Shown: one piece after another, positions 44,100 to 55,385 of the stretch | Position numbering within the stretch: the first letter of the stretch is position 1 | How the letters are laid out: each line of letters opens with the position of its first letter | DNA from: Symbiodinium natans | Lineage: Eukaryota > Sar > Dinophyceae > Suessiales > Symbiodiniaceae | Length of the DNA: 64,000 bases | Assembly (NCBI GenBank): GCA_905221605.1 | Contig: CAJNDS010002828.1 | Coordinates: forward strand, 129,501 to 193,500 | Direction of reading: 5' to 3' | Notes under the pieces: generated by a model | The model's database searches: none | What the model was told of the DNA's origin: nothing | What the model saw: the letters and a program-made list of their open reading frames with translations, nothing else | Position numbers and translations under genes: made by a program

Positions 44100-44152
44100 A
44101 CAAGGCCGACGGACATGACGATGCGGGTTGAAAAAGGTGCGGGAAAAAAAAA

Positions 44153-46456
44153 TACTGCCTTGGCTCTAACCAGTACCTTCGTAACCTTGCGAATAAAACC
44201 GGGCGGGTCATCCTGCCCTTTCAGAGTAACTCCCACAATGTTTGAAGCTACTGGGTCACATCGTACGACACCCGCACTTCCCTGAAAAATCGGTAATTCA
44301 TGCTGTCGAGTGCCCACGCTGAGAGGCGTACCTATGGCCCAACGGAGTCGGCCGATTTCATCCTTGTCCTCCTACAATCTCCGGGAACGAACGGGAAAAC
44401 ATGAACGAAGCAGACTCGAGTGGAAACACAAAAGGCGGCCTCGTTTTTGCCCATCCGCGGCCCCTGTACCGTACTGTACATGAGCTTAAGCTGCCCCAAA
44501 AGACATGTAACCAACAGATGTAGAAACGTCTCGTTGGCGGCGGGGAGGTATGGTTGATTGTGCTGTTCCTCATGCTTCTCTGGTTCAGCCATTGGCAACG
44601 CAGCCCCCACACGCTTACCAGTATGTTCTACATTGTTCTGCCATGCAACCAACTCCGAAGAGCAACGTTGGCAACTGCAGCTCCCAAGCAAGTCTCGAAA
44701 GTAAGGGCAACATGCGCGCCGCGCGTCGTAACCACACTTTGACGAAAACATTTCCCCAAGTACTTCTGCCAGCGGTCCGGCCAAGTTGAGTGGCACCTTT
44801 CGCGTGTGCGCGTCAACAGGCCAGTAGCTGGTAGCGCGAGAATTTGGGTTTGGAGCTTGGAAGTTGCAGTGTGTAGCAGGCCATGGTGGAAGAACCACCA
44901 AAGGGGCCGACCGTCCGGCATCGTGCTTCATCACCAAGCCCACGTGTACCATCAGCTCCCAAGCCACTCGAATCAATATGTCACCCTGCAAGTGTCGCCA
45001 CGCTGACTGCACTGCAGGCCGCCAGCTGCAAACAACACGGCTCGAAACTCTAAAAAGATGGACGCTGTGCCTCCAAGTGAATTTTGCACGTGCCATGTAA
45101 GGAGGTGGTGGCGCAGGCTGGCAGCTTGCTCCACAAGGTCGCCGGACACCTAAAAGCTTTCATGGTGTCCGTGGAAATTTATGTTGAGTGTGTCAAGTGG
45201 CCAAGGTCTTGACCCGCACCGTGCAAGGGATTCTACTGTTGGGGCCTTTGCCTAGTGTTGTGCCATTGCTATCTTGTCTCCGGGAAATGTGTAGTTGATA
45301 GGTTGGGCACGCGACTTGTGCAACAGTCCATGCGCAATGCTCCCAGCTTGATGCATTATTTATGTTGAGACAAAGTGTATGTGGGCATTCTTTGTCAACA
45401 CGCAACCAGGCAATGCTTTGTCTCCGCTGCTGGTGTTTATGGCTGCAGAACTAGACCTTACAACGTCTCAAAAAGGAAATCTGTCATCATCTGAGTTTTG
45501 TGCTTGCGGTCTTTGGCGTGGTGGTACTGTTGGCAAGCATGTGTTGTTATCAGGTTGTCGGCCATCGCCGCAGGATACTTCTTTACCCAGGCAGCCGGAG
45601 GCTTGCTGACGGTCTCGAGCATGAAACGCTTTTGAGTTCGAGGTCCCAGGCGGCGTTTTAGCTGATTGGCTTGGTGCGAAAAATGTCGATGGCTTATCGG
45701 CCAACATGTCTCGTGGATGTGGCGGGAGTCGAGCGATTTTTTTTCACATCGAGCAGGTGATGACGGCAGCTCTAACCCTGAGCGCTTTATGCTGTGCGCA
45801 GCTCTGTCCGATGTTTTCGCATTGCTGTTGAGCATGTTATGTTTGGTCTGAGCTGAGGTTTATTACTTCCTGTGGTTGTGGATTCCCTGGGCTTGTGCGC
45901 CTTTCTGCTCATATGTGTGAGCCGTGAGCCTTTGGGATTGTTGGGATCGCATTGTGGCCTTTGGCAGGTCAGGCTTGTGGGGCGTGATGGCTGTAATGGG
46001 TGCCGTGCAGGCTGTGGGCCGAATCATGTGCGCAGCAGAGTGTGGCAATCCATTGTGCTGTTCCTTGCGATTGTTGCCAGGGCCCGCTTTTCCCCACAAG
46101 CACAGTTTACCTCAGCAAGTGCGGGGCTGTGCTGCTGTCGACTACTGTGCGTGTGCGGCCTGGTGCAACCCTGGATCGCTACGCATCAGGTGGATGCCTA
46201 AAGCTGCACCAGGTGGAAGTGACGAGAAGGCCCCAGCTTTCTGCAACTCTTGCTCGTCGGATTCGGAAGCTTGTTGACAGGCTTGGGGTACCGGCATGCT
46301 GGACATTGGAACTTCCTTAGGCGTGGTTGAACCACGCATACTGACCGCACTTGCCTCACAGTTGTGACTTGCCTTGGTGATGGTCTCCAAAGCGAGCCTT
46401 TTGAAGTATCAAGTTCCTGTGTTCAGCACGTGAGCGCGTTTAGCTTGGCTTCGAGC
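44153..46456. other. Host intergenic or intronic DNA
   Basis: No complete gene recognised. A 254-codon minus-strand frame (44332-45096) has no recognisable motif. At about 45390-45480 the plus strand encodes NALSPLLVFMAAELDLTTSQ, which resembles the segment after the first membrane span of major-facilitator transporters and could be one exon. Neither is strong enough to call as a gene. Confidence 0.3.
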
Positions 46457-47440
46457 ATGGCGTCGAGCACGGTGGATGAAAGCAAGCTGACATTAAAGGT
46501 TTGCTATCGAGAAGAGGTGCGCCGGCTGAGGGATTGGCCAGGGGAGGATGAGCCCACGTTCCAGGGCCTAGTGGATGCCGCACTCAGCCTTTTCGAGTTG
46601 TCGGAGGCACACATCCTTCGGTACCAGGATGGAGAGGGCACCATGGTGGCCCTGACACCAGGCAACCTCCCAGATGCCTTGTGCCTGGCTTCTCGGCATG
46701 GACTCTTGCGGCTGAGCCTGGAACCAGAGCAAGCAACGAACGCAGAGCCGCTGCTCCAAGCGCAAGCCTCTGAGCCTGTGGACCTTGCGGGCACCCGATC
46801 TGAAAGCACATTTGCTTCTGGTTGGTCTTGCTTCAAAGAGCAAGTAGTTAGCGATTTCCAGCTGAACTACCAGGACATGCAAGACGCATTCAAATCCAGC
46901 AGTGAGCAGCACCCTGCCTTAAATGTGTGCGGGAAAGTCGCCGGATTCACAGCCGGCGTTTGCGCATCTGCAAGGTTGATCCCGCTGCATGGAACGAGGC
47001 TTGCTGCACGCAGCGTGGCTGCTGCAGCCAAGATACCGGTTCCAGAAGAACCGGTCGTGTCACCACCAGCCGTGCCTGCGGAGGAGGGTGCCGGTAACGA
47101 TGTGCTGCATTTCAAGCAGCAGGTTCTTCAAGACTTTCAGATTGGACGCCAAGAGATCCAGACGGCTTTCGGCTACTTCACAGGCGATGTAGACTCCTCA
47201 GAAACTTCCGCTTCCCAGCCTCGTCTGGGAAGGGATGTGATTCCTGCAGTGGCTTCAACTGTCGCTGGGCTGACAGTGGCCAGCACCCTTGTGCCCTTAA
47301 GGGCTGCACGGTTGGTGGTTGCTAGCCTCTCGCAGAGATCCGGCGAGACGCAAGCTGAGACGCAAGCTGAGCCGCAAGCTGAGCCGCAAGCTGAGCCGAA
47401 AGCTGAGCCGCAACATGTTGAGGAACAGGAGCCAGGCAGG
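46457..47440 (+). CDS. PB1-domain host protein with duplicated module
   Basis: From ATG 46457 (MASSTVDESKLTLKV). Residues about 7-85 match a PB1 domain: a KVCYREEVRRL basic cluster, TFQGLVDAALSLFEL, then ILRYQDGEGTMVALTPGNLP with the acidic OPCA-like part and ALCLASRHGLLRLSL. PB1 domains pair in signalling and autophagy-receptor proteins. Two related modules of ~80 residues follow: FKEQVVSDFQLNYQDMQDAF and FKQQVLQDFQIGRQEIQTAF, each followed by an Ala/Val-rich hydrophobic stretch. Then come repeats (ETQA/EPQA) and an acidic end. Open frame continues to 47656 but looks intronic after about 47440. Likely one exon of a host gene. Confidence 0.6.
47345..47416 (+). repeat. 12-bp coding tandem repeat x 6
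   Basis: GAGACGCAAGCT and GAGCCGCAAGCT units encoding ETQA/EPQA repeats in the PB1 protein. Confidence 0.8.
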
Positions 47441-48329
47441 GGGGGGGACAAACCTCTGTTATTGTGCTGTTTTCTGTTATGTCGTGCCAGTCATCTTATG
47501 TTGGGGCTCCTTAATGTTGTGTTACGTTATGATTTCGTCAATATTGCCAGACATCCACAAGACAGATGCCTCTATTCTTCGTTCGTTAGTGCAATCTTGG
47601 TATGTCAGGCAGTGAAACCCTGCGGGCTGTGCAGTAGCGCCTCATCTTCTCCTTGAGCCGTTGAGTGCCATAGCTATAGCTGAAATCAAAATCAGATGAG
47701 ATTATCTTCAAGCAGTGCGACCCACAGAAGCGCAGTCGCCAGCTGAAGACTCACCACAAGTCGCTGTTAGTAGCTTTGTACAGGCTACTGGCAGCTGGCA
47801 GCTCCTTGCTAGTACAATGCACGGTGTTGCACCAGCATTTCACCGCGGTGACCGCGGTGCTGTCCTGGACGTGAGGTCGATGGCAGCCAAGCGGAACAAG
47901 TTTTGTTTTGGGCAGACACTTGAAGCTTTGCAGTTTTGCAGTGCCGAATATGAGGCTTAGGCTTCAAAGTGGCTTTGCCGCAGCCATTGGCTCCATGACA
48001 CATGGATTAGGATGGCCCTGGTGCCCCCAGGTTGGGTTCAGGTTGATCCGCGCCTTGGCAAGAGTGCGCACAGTGTGTTGATGCCCGCGGCACATCGCTG
48101 CGACGCTTTTGGTGGTAGCACCGCTTTAGCCGAGGACATCATCGGTAGAAAGCTTCCAATGGTTTCTCGGCCGGTTGATGTCATTTCATTGCCCTCCAAT
48201 GCCCTCCAATGCCCTCCACAGCTTTGCCAGATTCACTCAGGAATGGAGATTCGAAGCCACGAGCTTCTTGCCGGCATGTCCCAACAATGCATGACTTGAA
48301 GACTTGAAGTCTGGTATTTGTCGGACAGG
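47441..48329. other. Probable intron or intergenic DNA
   Basis: No coding signal I can support. It holds a short 10-bp tandem repeat, GCCCTCCAAT x 3 (48191-48220). Confidence 0.35.
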
Positions 48330-48715
48330 TCGAACTGCGGCGGCAGGGGACCGGGAACAGCCTGTATGATGGGATCTTCGAGCTGGAGGATGAAAGGGAG
48401 GCGGAGGAGGAGGCGCCAGGCGACCGAGAGGACGAGGACCGCGACGACGAGTTGAAGAGTCAAGACAATCAAGATGTCCGGAAGCTGGGGTTTGGAAAAT
48501 CTTCTTCAGCTGTTGACCTCCTGGAAGCGCTCTGGCAAGACATAGGTTTGGACTGCTTTGGGGGGCTGCTTTTTGGAGGCTGCTTTGGGTTGCTGAACAT
48601 GGCAATTCCAGCTGCTGAAAGAAGAAGTAAGGCGCAGGCTACACAGACGATGCATCTCAAGGATCTAGAAAGTGTTCCTCAAGCCCTTCGACGCACTTCT
48701 GACGACTTATGCTTG
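48330..48715 (+). CDS. Probable host exon, acidic protein
   Basis: The frame opens after a CGGACAG|GTCG acceptor-like site and reads ELRRQGTGNSLYDGIFELED then a Glu/Asp-rich run, then RKLGFGKSSSAVDLLEALWQ and a Gly/Leu-rich hydrophobic piece, to a stop at 48716-48718. The acidic run in the same frame as a helical segment suggests real coding sequence. It may be the last exon of the PB1 gene or a separate gene. No domain is recognised. Confidence 0.35.
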
Positions 48716-48718
48716 TAA

Positions 48719-51700
48719 TACAGCAAGACAGCAAGACGGCGAGACATTGCCACGTCCGAGGTACCTCTTGTGGAAAGAACATGGTTTGTTTTGTTCATGG
48801 GGCTTGTAGCTCCTTGGCCATTTTTGCTTCACTTTGCTGTTCTGATCCTGCATGCAGCTTTCAAGCTCTTTTCTGGAAGTGTTTCTGTCCTCAGGTCGTG
48901 GTGAATGCAGTGTGCATCGGTTTCTGGGCTGCAGAGCAGCCTTGTGTGTTTCTGCAGACGAATGGCGCCCAGAAACCTGCTCAAGGTCTTGAGGTCGATC
49001 TTTCATCTACGCTTCCAATTTTCTTCATCGCCCCCAAGCTGCGCATTATGGGGGGGGTTTCAGTCTCCGGAGCATCCTGAAAGCGCCCCCGCTCTCCACC
49101 CATAGATGTGGCAAAGTCTCTGTCAAAAGGCTGCCAACAACTCGTTCCTCATCCTCTACCTGGCGGAGCTTGGCCTGAGGCAAAAAAGAAGAAAGCAAAG
49201 AGAGAAGGTACAAACAATCTTCCCATATATATGGTCCCATGGTCCCTTCATGAATATACTACAATAAGCCCCCCCCCAACCCCTATTCACCTATTCTAAT
49301 AATTTCGGCTGCAAAAGAGCCCCGCAAAGCTAACACAAGAGCTCTGCCAACATGTGAGAGGTTTATGACGTACCGCTTCGGGATCTTCCAAGATGCGCTT
49401 ACCGTGCTGGACATGGCTCATCTTTGATCTTTGCCCACTCTATCAGACATGACATGCCAGCCTACATGGGATAGGTCGAGTGTGCTTCTTGGGCTCATTG
49501 CTGTTTTGCAGTGGGTTGGGAGGGATGGAGGGGAAAGAGGGGGGGAGTAGTTGAGAAGAAGTCTGTTGCTTGTGGGGAATAGGCATACTCGGAGGCACGA
49601 AAGCGAAAGAAGGAGCCCCAAGGAAAAACATTTTCACAACACGACAAATCTCTGCGCCCACTCAACAGACGTCTGGCGAGGCATGCTGACGGATGCACCT
49701 GCCTGCACCTCCCCTGCTCTTGAAGCTGCGCAATCTCTGCTTCAAAGGGCATGATGCCATCAAGAGGGTTGCGATTCGCAAGACCCAAATCTCCACACGT
49801 TTCTTTTAAAAGCCTTTAAGCGTTGTGTGTTGGGCAGCAGTCGAGTCCCTTGTGAAAAAAGCGTTGCGTGTTGCTAATGCCGGGCGGGGGGCGGGAGCAC
49901 CCTCCCGCTGTTTACTGTAAAGGTGCGCAAGAGTGCCTCAAACATATTGCCGGGCAGCCGCAGGACTTGATCCTCGTTTTGATGGTTTTCGTGGAGGAGT
50001 TTGCCTTCACTGGTAACCTGGCGAGGCCTTCCAGTTCAGCCAAACCGGTCCAACCATGGTTTTATATGGTTTTATCTAAGATCGTGCGCAGCAAGGTCCG
50101 GAAGAGAGGAAGCTGAGGGCCCTGTTGCATCCCCTAAGGCCCGATAAGTCGGAGATGCCGTGAGAGGGGGGGGGGGCCCTCTCCCCCACTCTCAAATGTT
50201 CTGGACACTCAACTCAGAATCATCCAGAAACCCCGGGCAGGAATGCTCGCTTTCGTCCGGGGCCCTTTCAAATTATGAGTCTGCAGGCTTCTAATTTGGG
50301 GCAAAGGCCCGATAAGGCCGTGAACTGGGACCAATGCTGAGGAGATGGGTATCCAAGCTGCATCCTGCTGCAGTGCCGATGACCTTAGCTTCAAGCACAC
50401 CAGGCACACTACGCACTCTAAGCGCACGAAGTACACTAAGCACGCTCAGCACACTAAGGAGCTCGGGGCCCGATTCCCAAGATAAAGAACCCAGCTTGGA
50501 GGTTTCTATTCTCCCCTTTCTTCAAGGTCTTAAACCAGGTCTCGAACACCCCAGTACCATAGAAAGGGCTGCGGAAGCTTTGATTCAAAAGCCTTGGCAA
50601 AAAAGCCGACCCCCGGGGCCCGCCCGTCAGATCGCTGCCGGCCTTTCGCTTGCTGCGGCTCTTGAGGCCCCAGGGGTTTTGAACGAAAGGGAGAACGCGA
50701 GCAACTACAAACAAACTCTATGTCTGCAAAGCTCTGCTCTGTTCGAGGCTGGCCCGTGCTGCGCGAACCATGAAGGCTTCTCCACAACTGCTTGCGTTCA
50801 TCTCGAACTCGACTCGGACAATGAAGACATTGGGCAGCCCGGAGGCATTAATTTGCAAGCTTGAGCTCCAATGTGGAACTTGAGCTCAAATGTGGAATCG
50901 CAACAGAGCGTGTTCCCCCTTTGTTCTTGCAGATGATGTGTCCGTCTTCATGAAAAGTTGAAGCTGCTTTTGATCCAGTCATTCTTAGCTCCGTATTCAC
51001 GCAAAGGGAAAGCTGGGAAGATCGGACGGGCAAGCCTTAGCTAACACCCACTCAAATGTGGGCAAGCGTAAATTGCCGACATCCCTCTCCTGACCCCATT
51101 GCTGTCATGCGTTTTGCAGAAGGCTTATTGGAGGTTATTGCAGGTCTGAGGGTAGACCGCCAGGCCCGGACTTGAGAATCCTTTAAGCACAGATCGTTTG
51201 CGGAGTCTTGTAAGATCACTTGTTCGCATTGTAATGTGCCGGCTCTATCTTGTTGGCTCCCATGGTTAGTTGTCTCAGCACGGGTCCCAGATGTGTCAGG
51301 TTGGGTCATTCTCTTCTTGTGTGTCTTCATTTGGAGCACGGCAGCCTGTGCGTCCGGCTGGCCTGTGTACCTACAGTACGTGTGCGAGCAAATGTCCCAA
51401 GTCTCCTCTTCTGAAGTTGCCAGGCACTATGTCATAGGTGACTCGGCCGTTTGGAACGATACTTTCGATCCTTGGCAGGACCTCTGGGCTTGTGTCGAAG
51501 CCATGACAGGCCCTAGTGACCTGCAGTTTCCCGCGGAAATCCCTGTCCTCGGTCTTAGCAAGCCCCAGCGAATCCCTACATCCTTGGGGATGAAGGGTCT
51601 CGCAAGAAGTTCCGGAGGAAAACATGTGCCAAAGCCGTCCCTGTGGGGGTCTATGATTGGAATGCCGTCCATCTCTGCAACACTTCCGCAACGAAGATGT

Positions 51701-53040
51701 CACGACACGATGCCATAAAACAAGCCTGCGAAGAGGATGTACAGCCCTTTTGCAGTGCAAACCTCCTTCAGAAGCAGCTGTGAAGGCAGTTGGGGGCTTT
51801 CTATGCCATGCAGACAGCCAGCCAGGGAGGGGAAATACGGAAGATGCATCCCACACTTTCTTCGAGCAAGCAATTACGTAGCTCTCTGCTCTTTTTCAGG
51901 ATCTTGTCCTTTGCCATTCCTTTGCCCGTCTTCTTCAGGATCGTGTCCTGTTTGTCTAAGCACTCCGAGGGAGAGGCCAAGAAGAAGAGGCCGGAGGCCG
52001 AAGCCAAAACTGGCTCGACTCCGAGGAGCCTGACGCTCGCCATCCAGGGCTCAACCAACGTAAGGCCGGAAAGTCGCAGAAGGACGAGAGTCGAGCAAGC
52101 CGAACCACATCCAGTCGGAAGAGCCAACTTCGGACTGCCAGGATATTTGTAGCCAGGTCATTTCCTGCCGCCGCAGCGGCCCCCTGGTGCGTGCGGGTTT
52201 CTGGAGTAAACAATTTATCCCCCACCCCCCTCGGCGGTTCATGGCACAGGGAAGCCTTGCATGGTGCTTGGCCAGGAGTATGTGGCGTTTGAGGCGTTTG
52301 ACAATCGGCAGTATTTCGGATCTGTGCCGCGGACCTTCCTTACGCTGATGCAGGCAGGTCCTTTGTGCAAGTTGCTAGGCACTCACCTCGGATGTCTCCC
52401 AAGTTTGGAAGGTGATCACCAATTCACAGTGGGCCAACCACGTCGCACGACCCATTGTCTTTCGGCCTCTCGGCAGTGGCAGTGTTGCTGCAGCCAGCAT
52501 GTGCGCATGACGTTCTGACATTTGGGATCGGAAGGTATCCGCCCGTAGCTGGCTTTCTCGGATTCTTCTTGTTGATCACAACTTATGGCCTGCTCTCTTC
52601 CGTGCCTTTTGCTGCAAGATGTTGCCGGTAGTGATCGTGGCGTGCTCGCACTAGCAGAACTACTAGTCTGTTTTCTGAAGAGACCTTGGATATCAAGGTT
52701 GTCGCCAACATCGTGCAGGATGGGATGCTCAGGTTATTTTGCTCTGCCATGCAGGTCACGAATGTGCTAAAGTTACAAAAGCAGACGTGTTCAGCTCTGA
52801 GTCTCTGTGTTCGCAGGATGCGCTTGAGACCTCCAGGATCCTTGAGTCATCAACTCGCGAGGCCCCCCCCCTCGGTGAACTGAACCATGTTCTTGAATGC
52901 TAGGGACACTGCCCAACAGTTCATGTGCAGGTGGAACGTGAAAACCGGCAAGTGATGGGAATGCGGGCACGCACATTGCTTCGGATTATGGATGAGGCCT
53001 GGGAGTCCGTTCATCCTTGCCTGGTGGCCTCGCAGCCTGT
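48719..53040. other. Long host region without a recognised gene
   Basis: Open frames are short and show no motif. It is probably introns and spacer, with a C-run at 49269-49277 and a G-run near 50166-50177. Short exons may be hidden here; they cannot be called by eye. Confidence 0.35.
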
Positions 53041-53049
53041 GCACTCAGG

Positions 53050-54653
53050 ACGGAGATGGTCAGCTCGAGGAGCGCGAGATAGAGGTGGCCCTGCAGAACG
53101 AGGACGGTTGGGAGAGCGAGCTGTGCATCTTGGTATGGTTGTAATTGCAATCCGGTCACATCGTGTGCACTCTGGTCCCCGGAAGCGCAACAGGGAGTTG
53201 AGGAGCCGAACGCGAAGAATTTGGCAGCCCAGTCCACTGACTTCACTGGCATTGCGTCGTCCTTTTCACCTTGTCATCGTACCCTCCCCAACTTCGAAGG
53301 GCGGTCCGCGACCTAACGCGGGTCTGTTGAGCGCTCAGCGGACGCGAAAGAAGGCAAAGGGCCATGGAGGTGAGGATTCGTGAAACGCAGATCCATCCTT
53401 GCAGCATCCAAGCAGAGAACATAGAGAACAGGCCCAAGCGAATGGAAACAAAAACTGTGGAGCAGACGGAAGGGAAAAGACGAAGACGGCGCTGCGTGTG
53501 GCGACGTCCGGCGCAAGGGCCAGGTCGAGATCGAGAAGCTGCGCGGGAACATCCGTAAACTAGCAGCAGCAAGAATTAGCAGTTGTGCGGCAGACCTGCG
53601 TGATCCCGCCGGTGGAGACTGTCCATGAGGGCTTGTGCTGTTTGGGGGGTCCTCCCAACAACTGTTGTCCTTTTGGCGCAGGATTTCCGAAGTACCCTGG
53701 TGGAGCTAGAAGTTCCTGTCCTCGACGCCGAGAGTCTGCCTTGTCATGCTTGGCTGCTGCTACTAAAGCTGCTACTTTTATCTGGCTTGTTAACTTGTGA
53801 AGCTGATTTGTGCTTTTGCCAGGCTTGATGCGACTCTTTGACAAGGATGGTAAAGGCAGTGTGACCTTTGACTTCCTAGTGAAAGGCCTAGTGAGCATGA
53901 GCCTTGACTCAATGGTGTGGACGTCTTGTGGCATGTGAGAGCGATGGGCCACCTGTTTGATCTGTTGGCATCAGACTGCAATCGTCTCAGGCTTGACGAC
54001 ATTCAAGACAAGGACGGGGTAGGTCCTGCAACGGAGAAGCTCAAGTTACACCTCGCCTTTCATTTGTATCGCTTCAGGACTGGACATTTCTGGCTGTGTG
54101 GAGCGAAGGTCTGCATCTTCGTGCCGATATCGTGGAGAGAAAGTGTGAGCTCCTGCTTCAAGGAGTTGTGCGACTGCGTCGCCTGCTGGAGTATTGCTTG
54201 AGCAGTCTGGAGCAATTCTTGGAGAGCTTGGAAGCTACCACTCGACACTACAGGGCTCTGCGCTATGTTCGCTCCGCTCCTCCACCGATTGCTGCCTCGA
54301 TTTACGAGGTCTTGAATATCAAGGTGGCGGAAAAGGCACCCATGGATGAAGCCGAAGCCTTTATAGGCTTCGCTCGGCGCTACATGGGTGCCAGTGATCG
54401 ATTGGCGCCGCTTCCCGAACCTCCCCCAATGGTCCCCTTTCCCAATGTTGCCAAGACGCTGACGAGTCGCAAGGCTGTTCTTCCTCCAGCGCCCTGCAAG
54501 CCCTCTGTGTACAGAGCGAGGTATCTCCAAGAGCAGGCTGCCACTGATGCCCACGACGCTCGATATGACGTGAATGGCACAATCGGCGCTGAATCAGCCG
54601 ATTTTGCGAAGCTGAAACAAGCTTTGCATGTCGATCCAGAGCTTCTCGAGTAA
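53050..54653 (+). CDS. Possible multi-exon host gene with EF-hand motifs
   Basis: Several short frames behind AG|G acceptors look like exons. After CACTCAG|G at about 53050: DGDGQLEEREIEVAL, an EF-hand loop with Glu at position 12. After GCCAG|G at about 53822: LMRLFDKDGKGSVTFDFLVK, a degenerate EF-hand. A larger exon at about 54106-54653 is helical (IVERKCELLLQGVVRLRRLL), has APPPI- and PEPPPMVPFP-type stretches, and ends at TAA 54653. Whether these belong to one gene is uncertain. Calcium binding is suggested by the EF loops only. The last exon is not recognised; a weak resemblance to Mediator subunit Med4 is not enough to name it. Confidence 0.35.
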
Positions 54654-55385
54654 GCAAGATGCTTGCTCTTGTATAGTAGGGAGCTGCCATACGAGCAGCG
54701 TTTAGGGTCCAAAGCATGGCCTGATTATGATGCATGCGCATCAGCAGATGGTGCACAATAGCTGAGGTTTGAGGGTTCACGGGGACCCCTGCTACAGGAG
54801 CTCTGCTGGTCATTCCTGCTGCTGGCATCCCAGAAGTTCCACATAGTGTCACCTGCCATACTGGCTCAGCTTAGGCGAACAGTTTGGCAGGAACGTTTGG
54901 GTGGCGTCTGGCGTGGGAGCCCGAAGTTCACTCCAGGGGTTGAGAATTCAAAGGCGAGCATCGCCTGCACCGCAAATTCGAGGTACCAAAGCATCGGTGC
55001 AGCCAGTCTCTCACTCAGATTGCCTTAGTCCAGCCTTTTGCTTGCCATGCTTTAGATCTTGGGGGGAGGGGATTCGGTGGGTGAGCCAGAGCGCTGCTGT
55101 GCCCAGATGTTGGACATGTCAGATGGGCAGAATGTGTGTGTGCAACAGTTGCGCAGCGAATGTCCGATGCCTATCGCAAGCTGAGGTCTCGGATTTGTGG
55201 GCATCTGGCAGGTTATGGCGGCAGAGGAGCCGGGCAGGCAGACCACTGCTGGTTGCTAAGGTCTCTGCTGATTGCGTACTGCGAAGTTTTGGCCTCTAGG
55301 CACCGTTTCCAACCCATTTCCCACAACCAACCATCGAATCGAACGAACCCACATGAACTACTAGAAGCCGTAGCTAGCCGATGTT
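54654..55385. other. Spacer or 5' part of the TTI1-like gene
   Basis: No clear exon. Short frames around 55136-55380 may hold the first exons of the downstream HEAT-repeat gene. Confidence 0.3.

Larger units (their letters stand above)
41150..44152 (+). mobile_element. Nearly complete LINE (non-LTR retrotransposon)
   Basis: The best LINE copy in the window, 5'-truncated at about 41150 and ending in an A9 tract at 44144-44152 preceded by GGTGCGGG. Reading order: N-terminal helical region (WKLFVLAPRMLLF), RT, post-RT GGLGL...HAAYWASW module, a C-x-C...H-x4-C knuckle, and a restriction-like-endonuclease-type domain. Two frameshifts (about 41610 and 43000) divide it into three frames. It is the reference against which the other fragments are recognised. 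Confidence 0.8.

Noticed and set aside
44332-45096. 254-codon minus-strand frame as a gene
   Set aside because: No recognisable motif, and composition does not stand out from the surrounding DNA.
45390-45480. Major-facilitator transporter gene
   Set aside because: A single short exon-like stretch; no further spans or motifs could be joined to it.
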